Part shown: piece after piece, positions 1 to 7,867 of the stretch
Position numbering within the stretch: position 1 is the first letter of the stretch
Layout: the number at the start of each line of letters is the position of its first letter
Source of the DNA: Bacillota bacterium
GTDB taxonomy: Bacteria; Bacillota; Clostridia; Christensenellales; Borkfalkiaceae
Direction of reading: 5' to 3'
Assembly (NCBI GenBank): GCA_003343995.1
Contig: QAKE01000021.1
Coordinates: forward strand, 1 to 64,000
Length of the DNA stretch: 64,000 nucleotides
The notes under the pieces: model-generated
Seen by the model: the letters and a program-made list of their open reading frames with translations, nothing else
The model's database searches: none
Told to the model about the DNA's origin: nothing
Program-made: the position numbers and the translations under genes

Positions 1-5
1 TTTTA

Positions 6-81
6 TGGTCGAGGTGACGAGACTCGAACTCACGACCTCTTGGTCCCGAACCAAGCGCGCTACCAACTGCGCTACACCTCG
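6..81 (-). tRNA. tRNA-Pro (anticodon CGG)
   Basis: On the minus strand the sequence folds as a full cloverleaf: a 7-bp acceptor stem CGAGGTG/CACCTCG, a D arm, an anticodon stem CTTGG/CCAAG with loop TTCGGGA, a five-base variable loop, and a T arm with loop TTCGAGT. Anticodon CGG reads proline codon CCG. The 3' CCA is encoded in the DNA. The T stem has two wobble pairs. Confidence 0.95.
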
Positions 82-100
82 GCGTTTTCAACGCTTATAC

Positions 101-129
101 ATTATATAAAATTTCGGCTTTTTTTGCAA
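101..129 (-). promoter_or_regulatory. Promoter of the tRNA-Pro gene
   Basis: Minus strand TTGCAA (124-129), 17-bp spacer, TATAAT (101-106), about 20 bp ahead of the tRNA 5' end. Confidence 0.7.
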
Positions 130-176
130 GTGTTTTGCTATAATAATAAAAAATTTTCTCTTTTACGGCATTTCGG

Positions 177-205
177 TTGAAAATCTGCGTATAATTTGGT
201 ACAAT
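177..205 (+). promoter_or_regulatory. Promoter of the membrane/zinc-ribbon gene
   Basis: TTGAAA (177-182), 17-bp spacer, TACAAT (200-205), giving a leader of about 35 bases before the ATG at 248. Confidence 0.65.
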
Positions 206-247
206 ATCAAATGCCGAGGCAAACGCCGTCGGCTTTCGGGAGAAATT

Positions 248-1090
248 ATGGATAAATTGATTAAGGACACGCAGAAATATTTTATCGCCGCATTGACGCT
301 CTGCATTTTACTGCCCTTCGGCGTGCTCGGCATCGTATTCGGCGCCATTCTCGCCACGTGGTACGGCTGGATCATGCTGGGGCTGGGCGCGGCGGTCGCC
401 CTCGTCGATTTTTACGTGATGCCCATTTTGTGGTCGAAGTTCGGCGAATATAAAAAATTACGGCGCATCGCCACCAGCATCACCGACGAAAACGTGTATT
501 ATATCGATATGCTCGCGCAGCGGTTTCAGATGCGCCCGAACGCCATGTGCGACGCCGTGCGCACCCTCATCGCGCACCAATATATCGAAGGCTACGTGTT
601 CAACAACAAGCGTTTTATCATGAAACTGCAGCAGCGCACGGTGAGCGTGCACTGCCCGAACTGCGGCTCGAAGGTCAACGTTTACGGTGCGGACGGAATA
701 TGCGAACATTGCGGCACGTTGGTGAAAAATCCCAACAAAAAGGTGGTACATACCGTCAAGGCGGACGAATTGTTCTTCCGCGCCGTCGCGTTAAAGGAAT
801 GTACGGTTTATCCCATGCCTTACGATGAGAGCGCGCAGGAGTTTATCTCCAGCGATATCATCAAATTCGTCAACGAAAATTCCGGCGAAACGGCGTACGC
901 GGAGCTGCATTCGATGCTGTTTGCCGAAACCTTCAAAAAACTCATACGGCAAAACGGCGTGGAAAAGTTCGGTTTTACCAAAAAGGAAGAGAAAAAACTG
1001 CTCAAGTTTTTAAAGCGCGTTTACGGCGGCAAGGAAAAATACTACGGTGTCGTGGGCTTGGAATTGCTGGAAACGGATTTCAGGGAATAA
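248..1090 (+). CDS. Membrane-anchored zinc-ribbon protein, unknown function
   Basis: I do not recognise this 280-residue protein as a named family. Residues about 12-32 and 40-60 are two hydrophobic segments, so the rest probably faces the cytoplasm. Residues about 80-130 look like a winged-helix fold (helical, ending in a short basic strand). They are followed by a zinc ribbon with cysteines 136, 139, 152 and 155 (two CxxC pairs 12 residues apart). The C-terminal 120 residues are mixed charged and helical. A GGGAGA ribosome site precedes the ATG. The gene has its own promoter and terminator, so it is probably monocistronic. The winged helix plus zinc ribbon hints at nucleic-acid binding at the membrane; that is inference only. 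Confidence 0.8.
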   Translation: MDKLIKDTQKYFIAALTLCILLPFGVLGIVFGAILATWYGWIMLGLGAAVALVDFYVMPILWSKFGEYKKLRRIATSITDENVYYIDMLAQRFQMRPNAMCDAVRTLIAHQYIEGYVFNNKRFIMKLQQRTVSVHCPNCGSKVNVYGADGICEHCGTLVKNPNKKVVHTVKADELFFRAVALKECTVYPMPYDESAQEFISSDIIKFVNENSGETAYAELHSMLFAETFKKLIRQNGVEKFGFTKKEEKKLLKFLKRVYGGKEKYYGVVGLELLETDFRE

Positions 1091-1102
1091 CAGATCGGCA
1101 CG

Positions 1103-1134
1103 CCCCGCGAAAAATATTTTTCGCGGGGTATTTT
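1103..1134 (+). terminator. Rho-independent terminator
   Basis: Long stem CCCCGCGAAAAA with its complement (1103-1128), followed by TATTTTA, just after the zinc-ribbon gene. Confidence 0.75.
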
Positions 1135-1139
1135 ATCGC

Positions 1140-1169
1140 TTGACTTGCACGCCCGCTCCGTGCTAATCT
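1140..1169 (+). promoter_or_regulatory. Promoter of the first feoAB operon
   Basis: TTGACT (1140-1145), 18-bp spacer, TAATCT (1164-1169). It lacks the palindromes seen before the second feo operon at 29.4 kb. Confidence 0.55.
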
Positions 1170-1209
1170 AAAGAAAAACGAAAGTCGGCGCAGGGAAACG
1201 CGGAATAAG

Positions 1210-1440
1210 ATGAAGTTACACGAGTTGAAGATAGGACAAAACGGAAAAATAACGAAGGTAGGCGGGCAAGGAGAGCTGCGCTGCCGCCTGCTGGATATGG
1301 GGCTGATCCCCAAAACGGCGGTAAGGATGGTGAAGATCGCCCCGATGGGCGATCCGCTGGAGATCCGCCTGCGCGGTTACGAGCTGACGCTGCGCAAAGA
1401 GGACGCCGCGGAAATCGAAGTGGAGGCGGAAGAAACATGA
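1210..1440 (+). CDS. feoA: Ferrous iron transport protein A
   Basis: This 76-residue cytoplasmic protein is a single SH3-like FeoA domain, thought to modulate FeoB activity. Typical features are the GQ..KI opening, the R-R-L-DMGL motif near residues 28-34, and the PLGDP-like stretch (here APMGDPLEIRLRGYELTLR) near the end. Its stop overlaps the start of feoB in an ATGA arrangement, so the two are translationally coupled. Confidence 0.93.
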   Translation: MKLHELKIGQNGKITKVGGQGELRCRLLDMGLIPKTAVRMVKIAPMGDPLEIRLRGYELTLRKEDAAEIEVEAEET

Positions 1441-3608
1441 ATTTTGCGTTGGTGGGCAACCAGAACTGCGGCAAGACCACGCTTTTCAACCAACTGACGG
1501 GCTCGAACCAGCACGTGGGCAACTTCCCCGGCGTTACGGTGTCCAGCAAAACGGGGGAGATACGCAACTTGAAAAACTGCACGGCGGTCGATTTGCCGGG
1601 GATTTATTCCCTGCGCCCCTTTTCGGGGGAGGAGATCGTCACGCGGGATTTCATTATCAACGAAAAGCCCGAGGGCATCATCAACATCGTGGACGCGATG
1701 AACATCGAGCGCAACCTCTATCTGACCTTGCAGCTGTTGGAAATGCGCGTGCCCACGGTCATCGCGCTCAACATGATGGACGAGGTGCGCGCCAACGGCG
1801 GCACGGTGGATATCCATAAACTTTCCGAAGAACTCGGCGTGCCCGTCGTGCCGATCAGCGCGGCGAAAAACGAGGGCATCGACGAGCTTGTCAACGTCGC
1901 GTATGAAACGGCAAAGGCGAAAATTCTGCCCAAGCGGGTGGATTTTTGCGAGCAAGGGGCGGTGCACCGCTGCATTCACGCGGTAACGCACCTCATCGAG
2001 GACCATGCCGAAGCGGCGGGGATCGCTGCGCGCTTTGCCGCCGTAAAAACGGTGGAGGGGGATAAGGATATCGTTGCCCGCTTGGAAATCAACGAAAACG
2101 AACGGGAGATGATAGAGCACTCCGTCGTCGAGATGGAAACGGAGTGCGGCACGGACAGAAACGCCGCGCTGGCAGCCATGCGTTACGAGTTTATCGAAAA
2201 GGTCGTGGCGGACGCGGTGAAAAAGCCCGACGAAACCAAAGAACACAAGCGCAGCGAAAAGATCGATAAAATTTTAACAAATAAATATCTCGCCATCCCC
2301 ATCTTTATCGCGGGGATGCTGCTGATATTCTTTTTGACGTTCGAGGTGATCGGGAAACTGCTCAGCGACCTGCTCGCCATGGGCATAGACGCGCTCAGTT
2401 CCCTGACGGCGCAGGGGCTGGACGCGTGGGGCGTGAACCCCGTGATCAAGAGTCTGATCATCGACGGCGTTTTTGCGGGCGTGGGCAGCGTTTTGTCCTT
2501 CCTGCCGCTCATCGTGGTGCTGTTTTTCTTCCTTTCCATTTTGGAAGATACCGGCTACATGGCGCGCGTGGCGTTCGTCATGGATAAGCTGCTCAGAAAA
2601 ATCGGGCTTTCGGGCAGAAGTTTCGTACCCATGCTCATCGGGTTCGGCTGTACCGTGCCCGCCGTGATGGCGACGCGCACCTTATCTTCCGAACGCGACA
2701 GGAAGATGACCGTTTTGCTGACGCCGTATATGAGCTGTTCGGCAAAAATTCCCATCTACACGGTGTTCACGGCGGCGTTTTTTCCCAAATACCGCGCCCT
2801 CGTCATGCTGGGCTTGTACGTTTTCGGCATGATCGTCGGCATTTTGGTGGCGCTGGCGTTCAAACGCACCAAATTCAAGGGCAATCCCGTGCCGTTTGTC
2901 ATGGAACTGCCGAATTATCGTTTTCCCTCCGCAAAATCGGTGGGGTTGCTGATGTGGGACAAGGCGAAGGACTTTTTGGTGCGCGCCTTCACCGTCATCT
3001 TTCTCGCCACCCTCGTCATCTGGTTTTTGCAGACATTCGACTACCGCCTGAACGTGGCGGCGACGAGCGGGGAACGCAGCATTTTGGAGCTGATCGGCAG
3101 ATTGATCGCGCCGATTTTCGCGCCGCTCGGGTTCGGGGACTGGCGCGCCTCCACGGCGTTGATCGCCGGTTTCACCGCCAAGGAATCGGTGGTGAGCACG
3201 CTGGGCGTTCTGCTCGGCGTGGGCAGCGGAGATTTGACCGCGGCGCTCTCCGGCGTGTTTACGCCGCTTACCGCCGTCAGTTTTTTAACGTTCGTCTTGC
3301 TTTACACGCCGTGCGTGGCGGCGATCGCCGCCATCAAACGGGAGTTTAACTCCGGCTGGGCGGCGCTGTCGGTCGCGTTGATGCAGTGCGTCGTGGCGTA
3401 CGCGGCGGCGTTTGCGGTGTATACCGTCGGTTCGCTCGTCACCGCCGCAAGGTTGTTCGGCGCGGCGGACATCGTGCTCATCGTGCTTATCGCGGCGATT
3501 GTCGTGCTCGACGTCGTTTACGTGGTGAGAAAAAAACGGCAGGGCAAATGCGTCGGCTGTTCGGGGGATTGTTCCTCGTGCGGGAAAAAAGATAAAGCGG
3601 AAAAATAA
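1437..3608 (+). CDS. feoB: Ferrous iron transporter B with fused Cys-rich tail
   Basis: This 723-residue Fe(II) transporter of the inner membrane has an N-terminal GTPase domain with G1 GNQNCGKTT near residues 7-15, G3 DLPGIYSL and an NMMD G4 motif. A helical linker and about eight to ten membrane segments follow, including the two Gate motifs (for example GFGCTVPAVMATRTL). The last about 20 residues are basic and cysteine-rich (CVGCSGDCSSCG). In many Firmicutes that sequence sits in a separate small FeoB-associated peptide, as it does beside the second feoB here. The gene overlaps feoA by four bases. Confidence 0.95.
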   Translation: MNFALVGNQNCGKTTLFNQLTGSNQHVGNFPGVTVSSKTGEIRNLKNCTAVDLPGIYSLRPFSGEEIVTRDFIINEKPEGIINIVDAMNIERNLYLTLQLLEMRVPTVIALNMMDEVRANGGTVDIHKLSEELGVPVVPISAAKNEGIDELVNVAYETAKAKILPKRVDFCEQGAVHRCIHAVTHLIEDHAEAAGIAARFAAVKTVEGDKDIVARLEINENEREMIEHSVVEMETECGTDRNAALAAMRYEFIEKVVADAVKKPDETKEHKRSEKIDKILTNKYLAIPIFIAGMLLIFFLTFEVIGKLLSDLLAMGIDALSSLTAQGLDAWGVNPVIKSLIIDGVFAGVGSVLSFLPLIVVLFFFLSILEDTGYMARVAFVMDKLLRKIGLSGRSFVPMLIGFGCTVPAVMATRTLSSERDRKMTVLLTPYMSCSAKIPIYTVFTAAFFPKYRALVMLGLYVFGMIVGILVALAFKRTKFKGNPVPFVMELPNYRFPSAKSVGLLMWDKAKDFLVRAFTVIFLATLVIWFLQTFDYRLNVAATSGERSILELIGRLIAPIFAPLGFGDWRASTALIAGFTAKESVVSTLGVLLGVGSGDLTAALSGVFTPLTAVSFLTFVLLYTPCVAAIAAIKREFNSGWAALSVALMQCVVAYAAAFAVYTVGSLVTAARLFGAADIVLIVLIAAIVVLDVVYVVRKKRQGKCVGCSGDCSSCGKKDKAEK

Positions 3609-3618
3609 AATCGTAAAC

Positions 3619-3647
3619 AAAAAAACGCATGAATATGCGTTTTTTTC
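3619..3647 (+). terminator. Terminator of feoAB
   Basis: Stem ACGCAT/ATGCGT (3625-3640) with a GAAT loop, flanked by A and T runs, so it can also act on the convergent minus-strand genes. Confidence 0.85.
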
Positions 3648-3659
3648 TTTGTCGTTATT

Positions 3660-4484
3660 TTATCGTTGGGCGCGTCGCGCCTTTTCCGCCTTTTTGCCGC
3701 CGAGCAGGCGGTATATGATTGCGACCTGCCAGCGCTTCGGCAGTGCGGATAAAAGTTTCAATAATACGTTGTTGTGGATGCGGTACACGCATTTCGGGCA
3801 TTTTTTAAACGATACTTTGTAAATCTTTTGCGCAACGCGTTCCGGCGCGAGCATTCTGCCGGTGAATTTTTCCATGATGCGCTGAAATTTTTCCGCCTGC
3901 CCGCCGAAATAGGCGCTTGTTTCGCTCATCTTGCGCATCGCGGGCACGCTGCCTTGCGCAAGCGGCGTTCTGATCGCCCCCGGACGCACGGTAACGACCT
4001 TCGCGCCCAGCAATCCCGCCTCGTGGCGGAGCGCCTGCGCGTAGGCGTCGAGCGCGGTTTTGCTTACGCCGTATATGCCGTTAAACGGCAAGGGATCGAG
4101 GGGCGCGACCTCGCTCGTCGTGATAAAAATTTTGCCGTTTTTCCGCAGCAGGGGAAAGAAAATTTTGTTTACGCGCACCGCGCCGAGCAGGTTTACGTCG
4201 AACACCGCGCGGAGCTTATCTTCGCCGATTTCGAGAAAGCTGTCCATCAAAAATATGCCCGCAACGTTGATAATGCAATCGAGCTGTACGGATTGCTCCC
4301 GCAGTGCCTGCGCGACGGCGGAAAGCGCGCCCTCGTCGCGGATATCCGCCGCAAAGGGCGTTATATTTTTTGCGGGGGCGGCGGGCTTGATATCCAAAGC
4401 GTAAACGCGGTGTCCGTTATCTGCGTAAAGGCTTGCGATCGCCGCGCCGATGCCGCTGCCCGCGCCGGTAAGCAAAACGTTCAT
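3660..4484 (-). CDS. Short-chain dehydrogenase/reductase (SDR)
   Basis: This is a 274-residue classical SDR, an NAD(P)(H)-dependent oxidoreductase of unknown substrate. It shows the Rossmann motif TGAGSGIG (residues 6-13), NVAG (73-76), and the catalytic set Ser124, Tyr138 and Lys142 (YGVSK). The C-terminal part is basic and may lie against the membrane. I chose the start MNVLLTG at 4484. The reading frame runs 53 codons further upstream, but that stretch lies inside the preceding gene and has no SDR character. The start sits one base after the stop of the DUF815 ATPase gene, so the two form an operon. Confidence 0.88.
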   Translation of the reverse strand: MNVLLTGAGSGIGAAIASLYADNGHRVYALDIKPAAPAKNITPFAADIRDEGALSAVAQALREQSVQLDCIINVAGIFLMDSFLEIGEDKLRAVFDVNLLGAVRVNKIFFPLLRKNGKIFITTSEVAPLDPLPFNGIYGVSKTALDAYAQALRHEAGLLGAKVVTVRPGAIRTPLAQGSVPAMRKMSETSAYFGGQAEKFQRIMEKFTGRMLAPERVAQKIYKVSFKKCPKCVYRIHNNVLLKLLSALPKRWQVAIIYRLLGGKKAEKARRAQR

Positions 4485-4485
4485 C

Positions 4486-5646
4486 TTAAAATTCCAACGG
4501 TTTTCCGCGCTGTTCCGCGGAATAAAGCGCGTCGATAAACTGCCGCGCGCGGCGGGGGCTTCTGCCGCCCTTTGCGAGCGCCCATTGCTCCGCCATGCGG
4601 AATAAATCCTCCTCCGCGGCGGAAATGCTCGCGTCCTCGGCAAGCTGTTTCACGATGGAAAGATACTGTTTTTTGTCGGTCGTGCCGAACAGCACGGTCA
4701 GCCCGAACCGATCGGATAAGGAAAGCTGTTCCTGCATGCACTCGTTTTCGTGTATGCTGTCCTTGCGGTCGGAAAAACTTTCCTTCACGATGTGGCGGCG
4801 GTTGGAGGTGGCGCACACCACGGTGTTTTTGCCCTTTACGCCGAAGCTGCCTTCGAGCGCGGCTTTTAAGGATGTAAAGCGTTCGTCGCCTTCGGTGAGG
4901 GATAAATCGTCGATATAGATGATGAATTTCAGGGGCACGGCGTTCAGCTTTTCCTTGAGCACGGGCAAGGATAACAGCTGTTCTTTATGGAGCTCCACGA
5001 TGCGCAGCCCCCGCCCGAAATATCGGTTCGCCATGGCGTGCACGGTGGAGGATTTCCCCGTGCCGCGTTCGCCGTATAAAAGCATGTCGAGGGCGGGCAG
5101 ACCGCCGAGCAGGTTTTCGATATTCGCCGCGATCAGGCTCTTTTCCTCCGCGTAATCCTTAAGGTCGGAAAGGCGGATTTCCGGCGCGTTGGCAATCGGT
5201 TCGATATTGCCGTTTTTGAATAAGAACGCCCCGTAACGCACGTAGTCGCCGTAACCGTATTGGCGGTAAAAGCCTTCGAGGCGGTTGGCGCTTTCCTGCA
5301 AAGAGGTGCGGAAGTGTTCGTTGACCTCGCCCATGTTGAAATACGCGTCCGCGTTGAAATTTTCCGTTTTCGCCGCGGCGTTCAAAAGCGTTTTCACGTC
5401 CTCGATGAACGCCGATTTGAGGTAGCGGTTGCTCTTTCCCTCCGCCGCCGCGCGGGAGAAGGGGTTTTCGTCGTACAGCACGATGTCGCTCAGCGTTTTC
5501 AGCAGGGAATTTTCCCCGCCGCGCTCGTAGAGTTCCGCCAAAAAGGCGTTGGCGCGCCCGTCGGAAGGCTCGTCGTAATAGGCAAGCAGCTTGGCGGTAA
5601 GGGGATTGTCGTTGAGATTTTTTAGAATTCTGAGTTGCGTAAGCAT
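4486..5646 (-). CDS. DUF815-type AAA ATPase
   Basis: This 386-residue cytoplasmic ATPase matches the DUF815 family as I know it. A Walker A motif, GERGTGKS, lies near the middle, and a Walker B-like stretch (FIIYIDDLSL) follows. After that come the NRRHIV region and an ESFSDR stretch typical of the family. The N-terminal 170 residues are helical and variable. No specific reaction is known to me. It shares a minus-strand transcript with the downstream SDR. The ribosome site is weak (GGA about 10 bases upstream). Confidence 0.85.
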   Translation of the reverse strand: MLTQLRILKNLNDNPLTAKLLAYYDEPSDGRANAFLAELYERGGENSLLKTLSDIVLYDENPFSRAAAEGKSNRYLKSAFIEDVKTLLNAAAKTENFNADAYFNMGEVNEHFRTSLQESANRLEGFYRQYGYGDYVRYGAFLFKNGNIEPIANAPEIRLSDLKDYAEEKSLIAANIENLLGGLPALDMLLYGERGTGKSSTVHAMANRYFGRGLRIVELHKEQLLSLPVLKEKLNAVPLKFIIYIDDLSLTEGDERFTSLKAALEGSFGVKGKNTVVCATSNRRHIVKESFSDRKDSIHENECMQEQLSLSDRFGLTVLFGTTDKKQYLSIVKQLAEDASISAAEEDLFRMAEQWALAKGGRSPRRARQFIDALYSAEQRGKPLEF

Positions 5647-5669
5647 GTCCGTTTTTTCCGTTTTTTTTA

Positions 5670-5698
5670 AGTATAACCCATTTGCCGTGCAAAATCAA
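5670..5698 (-). promoter_or_regulatory. Promoter of the DUF815-SDR operon
   Basis: Minus strand TTGATT (5693-5698), 17-bp spacer, TATACT (5670-5675). Confidence 0.5.
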
Positions 5699-5739
5699 AC
5701 GAAATACCGAATAAAAGCGAAGAAATTGAACGAGATAAT

Positions 5740-5768
5740 TTGACATCGGGAAAAAATCGGAATATAAT
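5740..5768 (+). promoter_or_regulatory. Promoter of ilvC
   Basis: Perfect TTGACA (5740-5745), 17-bp spacer, perfect TATAAT (5763-5768). Confidence 0.85.
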
Positions 5769-5806
5769 AGGAATAACGATTGGAAGAAATACGGAGGAAT
5801 TCATAC

Positions 5807-6838
5807 ATGAATACGAACGGCAACGCAAAAATTTATCATGAAAGCGACTGCGATCTCAATCTCTTGAAGAAAAAGACCGTGGCGATTATCGGTTACGGCT
5901 CTCAGGGCCACGCGCACGCGCTCAATCTGCGCGACAGCGGCGTAAAGGTGGTCATCGGTCTGAACAAGGGCGGCAGAACTTGGCCCATCGCGGAAAAAGC
6001 GGGTTTTGAAGTGCTTTCCGTGGCGGACGCGGTGAAAAAGGCGGACGTCGTGATGATGCTCGTTCCCGACGAAAAGCAGGCGGATATCTACAAGGAATCG
6101 GTAGAACCCTATCTTACGGAAGGCAAGTACCTCGCTTTCGCGCACGGGTTCAACATTCACTTTAAACAGATCGTTCCCGCAAAAACGGTGAACGTGTTCA
6201 TGATCGCGCCCAAAGGCCCCGGCCACACGGTGCGCAGCGAATATGTGGAAGGGCACGGCGTTCCCGCGCTGGTCGCCATTCATCAGGATTATTCCGGCAA
6301 CACGCTGGAAGTGGCTTTGGCGTATGCGCTCGGCATCGGCGGCGCGCGCGCGGGCGTTTTGGAAACGACTTTCAAATGCGAAACGGAAACCGACCTTTTT
6401 GGCGAGCAGGCGGTGCTCTGCGGCGGCGTAACCGCGCTGATGAAAGCGGGCTTTGAAACGCTGGTCGAAGCGGGCTACGATCCGAGAAACGCGTATTTCG
6501 AATGCATTCACGAAATGAAGCTCATCGTCGATCTGATTTACAACGGCGGCTTCTCCAAAATGCGTTATTCCATTTCCGACACGGCGGAATACGGCGATTA
6601 CGAAACGGGCAAACGCCTGATCACCGAAGAAACCAAAAAGGAAATGAAAAAGGTTCTGCACGAAATTCAGGACGGCACGTTCGCGTCGAAGTGGATTTCG
6701 GAAAACAAGAGCGGCGGCCGGGCGCACTTCAACGCGTGCCGCGCGATGGAAGCGGAGCACCAGCTGGAAGAAGTCGGCGCGGAACTGCGCAAACTCTACG
6801 CGTGGAACAACGAGGATAAATACAGCGAAACGAAATAA
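5807..6838 (+). CDS. ilvC: Ketol-acid reductoisomerase
   Basis: IlvC makes 2,3-dihydroxy acids from acetolactate and acetohydroxybutyrate with NADPH, the second common step to valine, leucine and isoleucine. The 343-residue protein has the GYGSQGHAHALNLRDSG dinucleotide site near residue 26 and the class I C-terminal metal-binding region (LFGEQAVLCGG, then FECIHEMKLIVD). The start at 5807 has a GGAGG site (5793-5797). A TTG nine codons upstream lies in the promoter-proximal leader and was rejected. It stands alone with its own promoter and terminator, about 34 kb from the other ilv/leu genes of the window. Confidence 0.96.
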   Translation: MNTNGNAKIYHESDCDLNLLKKKTVAIIGYGSQGHAHALNLRDSGVKVVIGLNKGGRTWPIAEKAGFEVLSVADAVKKADVVMMLVPDEKQADIYKESVEPYLTEGKYLAFAHGFNIHFKQIVPAKTVNVFMIAPKGPGHTVRSEYVEGHGVPALVAIHQDYSGNTLEVALAYALGIGGARAGVLETTFKCETETDLFGEQAVLCGGVTALMKAGFETLVEAGYDPRNAYFECIHEMKLIVDLIYNGGFSKMRYSISDTAEYGDYETGKRLITEETKKEMKKVLHEIQDGTFASKWISENKSGGRAHFNACRAMEAEHQLEEVGAELRKLYAWNNEDKYSETK

Positions 6839-6847
6839 GTTTTTTAT

Positions 6848-6876
6848 AAACGGCGCGGCTTTTTGCCGCGCCGTTT
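6848..6876 (+). terminator. Terminator of ilvC
   Basis: Stem AAACGGCGCGGC/GCCGCGCCGTTT with a TTTTT loop. Confidence 0.8.
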
Positions 6877-6945
6877 GATATTTTTTATAGTTTTGCGGGA
6901 CAAAATCCTCCGCGCAAACGTTGTAAGGATAAGGAGGAAAAAAAG

Positions 6946-7671
6946 ATGAAAAAAATCATATCGCTTATAGCGGCAGTTTTGTTGATAATCGGTGCGATTT
7001 GCATGTCGGGGTGCGCCACCTATAAAGGAGAATACGGAGATTTTGTTTGTGAATTTTTCGATACAAAAAATACAGTCGATATAAACGGCTTATCGGAAGA
7101 AGGAAAAAAGAAAAAAATCCTTGTGATACCGGAAGAAATCAATGGCTATAAGGTCGATTTTATCGGTAAAAAGGTTCTTACGGGAACAGGCAAACCAGAT
7201 ATTTCAAGTAAAAACTTAGAAGTAATATATTTTGTCAACGAACTAAAAGGTCGCTTCGGTCAACAGGATTGTCCAAATTTAAAAAAGGCTTTTCAGATAA
7301 AAAATACTTATCCAAATATAGATATCATATGGGAATTTAAATTAGAGAAAAATAGAGTATATATGATGAGCAATTTTTTTATGTCGAATTATAAGGGGAC
7401 AGAAGAATTGTACGCGGCAAACGTATCGTATTTTTACAATTACGCGGATGCCCCGAACGACGGATATTACTGGCTGGATGATTTGGATGACGGCGAGAAA
7501 ATTACGTATATCCCCGAAAATCCGACAAGAGAGGGCTATTTATTCGGCGGATGGTTTAAGGACAAGGCTTGTACCGAGGTGTGGGATTTTGAAACGGATA
7601 CGATTACAAAACCCGCGGACGATTATTACGAAAACATACTTTACGCAAAATGGAATAAAAAGAATGATTAA
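6946..7671 (+). CDS. Small lipoprotein with InlB-type repeat at the C terminus
   Basis: This 241-residue exported lipoprotein has a signal peptide of about 23 residues ending in the lipobox MSGC. The middle is unlike anything I can name. The last about 60 residues (YIPENPTREGYLFGGWF ... LYAKW) match the Listeria-Bacteroides (Flg_new/InlB B) repeat found in Firmicutes surface proteins. A GGAGG site precedes the ATG. The coding sequence is clearly AT-richer than ilvC before it or the transporter after it, which may mean recent transfer. Surface adhesion or a mucus-related role is possible but unproven. Confidence 0.8.
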   Translation: MKKIISLIAAVLLIIGAICMSGCATYKGEYGDFVCEFFDTKNTVDINGLSEEGKKKKILVIPEEINGYKVDFIGKKVLTGTGKPDISSKNLEVIYFVNELKGRFGQQDCPNLKKAFQIKNTYPNIDIIWEFKLEKNRVYMMSNFFMSNYKGTEELYAANVSYFYNYADAPNDGYYWLDDLDDGEKITYIPENPTREGYLFGGWFKDKACTEVWDFETDTITKPADDYYENILYAKWNKKND

Positions 7672-7705
7672 AAACAAAAGCGAAAGGCATTCGCTGTAAA
7701 ATCAT

Positions 7706-7735
7706 TTGACAAAACTGCCCGAAACGGTATACAAT
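7706..7735 (+). promoter_or_regulatory. Promoter of the NitT/TauT-type transporter operon
   Basis: TTGACA (7706-7711), then TATACA or TACAAT at 7728-7735, with 16- or 18-bp spacing. Transcription should start near 7741. Confidence 0.7.
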
Positions 7736-7740
7736 ATCGG

Positions 7741-7852
7741 TACCTGAATCGGAAGGCGCGCCTGACGGTAAAGGGCAGAATACGTTTGTTTACGCCCGCA
7801 TTATGCGGGCGGGTTTTGCCTTTTTCCCGCGTTCTTCCGCGGGAATTTTTTT
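7741..7852 (+). promoter_or_regulatory. Structured 5' leader with terminator: candidate riboswitch or attenuator
   Basis: This roughly 110-base leader holds several nested pairings. TACC (7741-7744) pairs with GGTA (7767-7770), and GTAAA (7768-7772) with TTTAC (7789-7793). A strong hairpin CGCCCGCA/TGCGGGCG follows (7793-7811). A terminator stem TTCCCGCG/CGCGGGAA (7824-7845) with seven T residues ends just before the ribosome site. GCGGG (7805-7809) could also pair with CCCGC (7826-7830) and break the terminator. I do not see the conserved bases of TPP, guanidine, SAM, cobalamin or purine riboswitches, so the ligand is unknown. Confidence 0.55.
7824..7852 (+). terminator. Leader terminator ahead of the transporter genes
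   Basis: Stem TTCCCGCG/CGCGGGAA, loop TTCTTC, then TTTTTTT, all upstream of the first start codon. It therefore has to be regulated for the operon to be expressed. Confidence 0.7.
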
Positions 7853-7867
7853 ATGCAGAGGTCATTT

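Noticed and set aside
5780..5806. TTG start nine codons upstream for ilvC
   Set aside because: The GGAGG site serves the ATG at 5807, and the extra residues have no counterpart in the family.
7741..7852. TPP or guanidine riboswitch ahead of the NitT/TauT-type transporter
   Set aside because: The TPP core CTGAGA and its partner sequence are missing, and the guanidine-I conserved bases are not present; kept as an unassigned leader instead.
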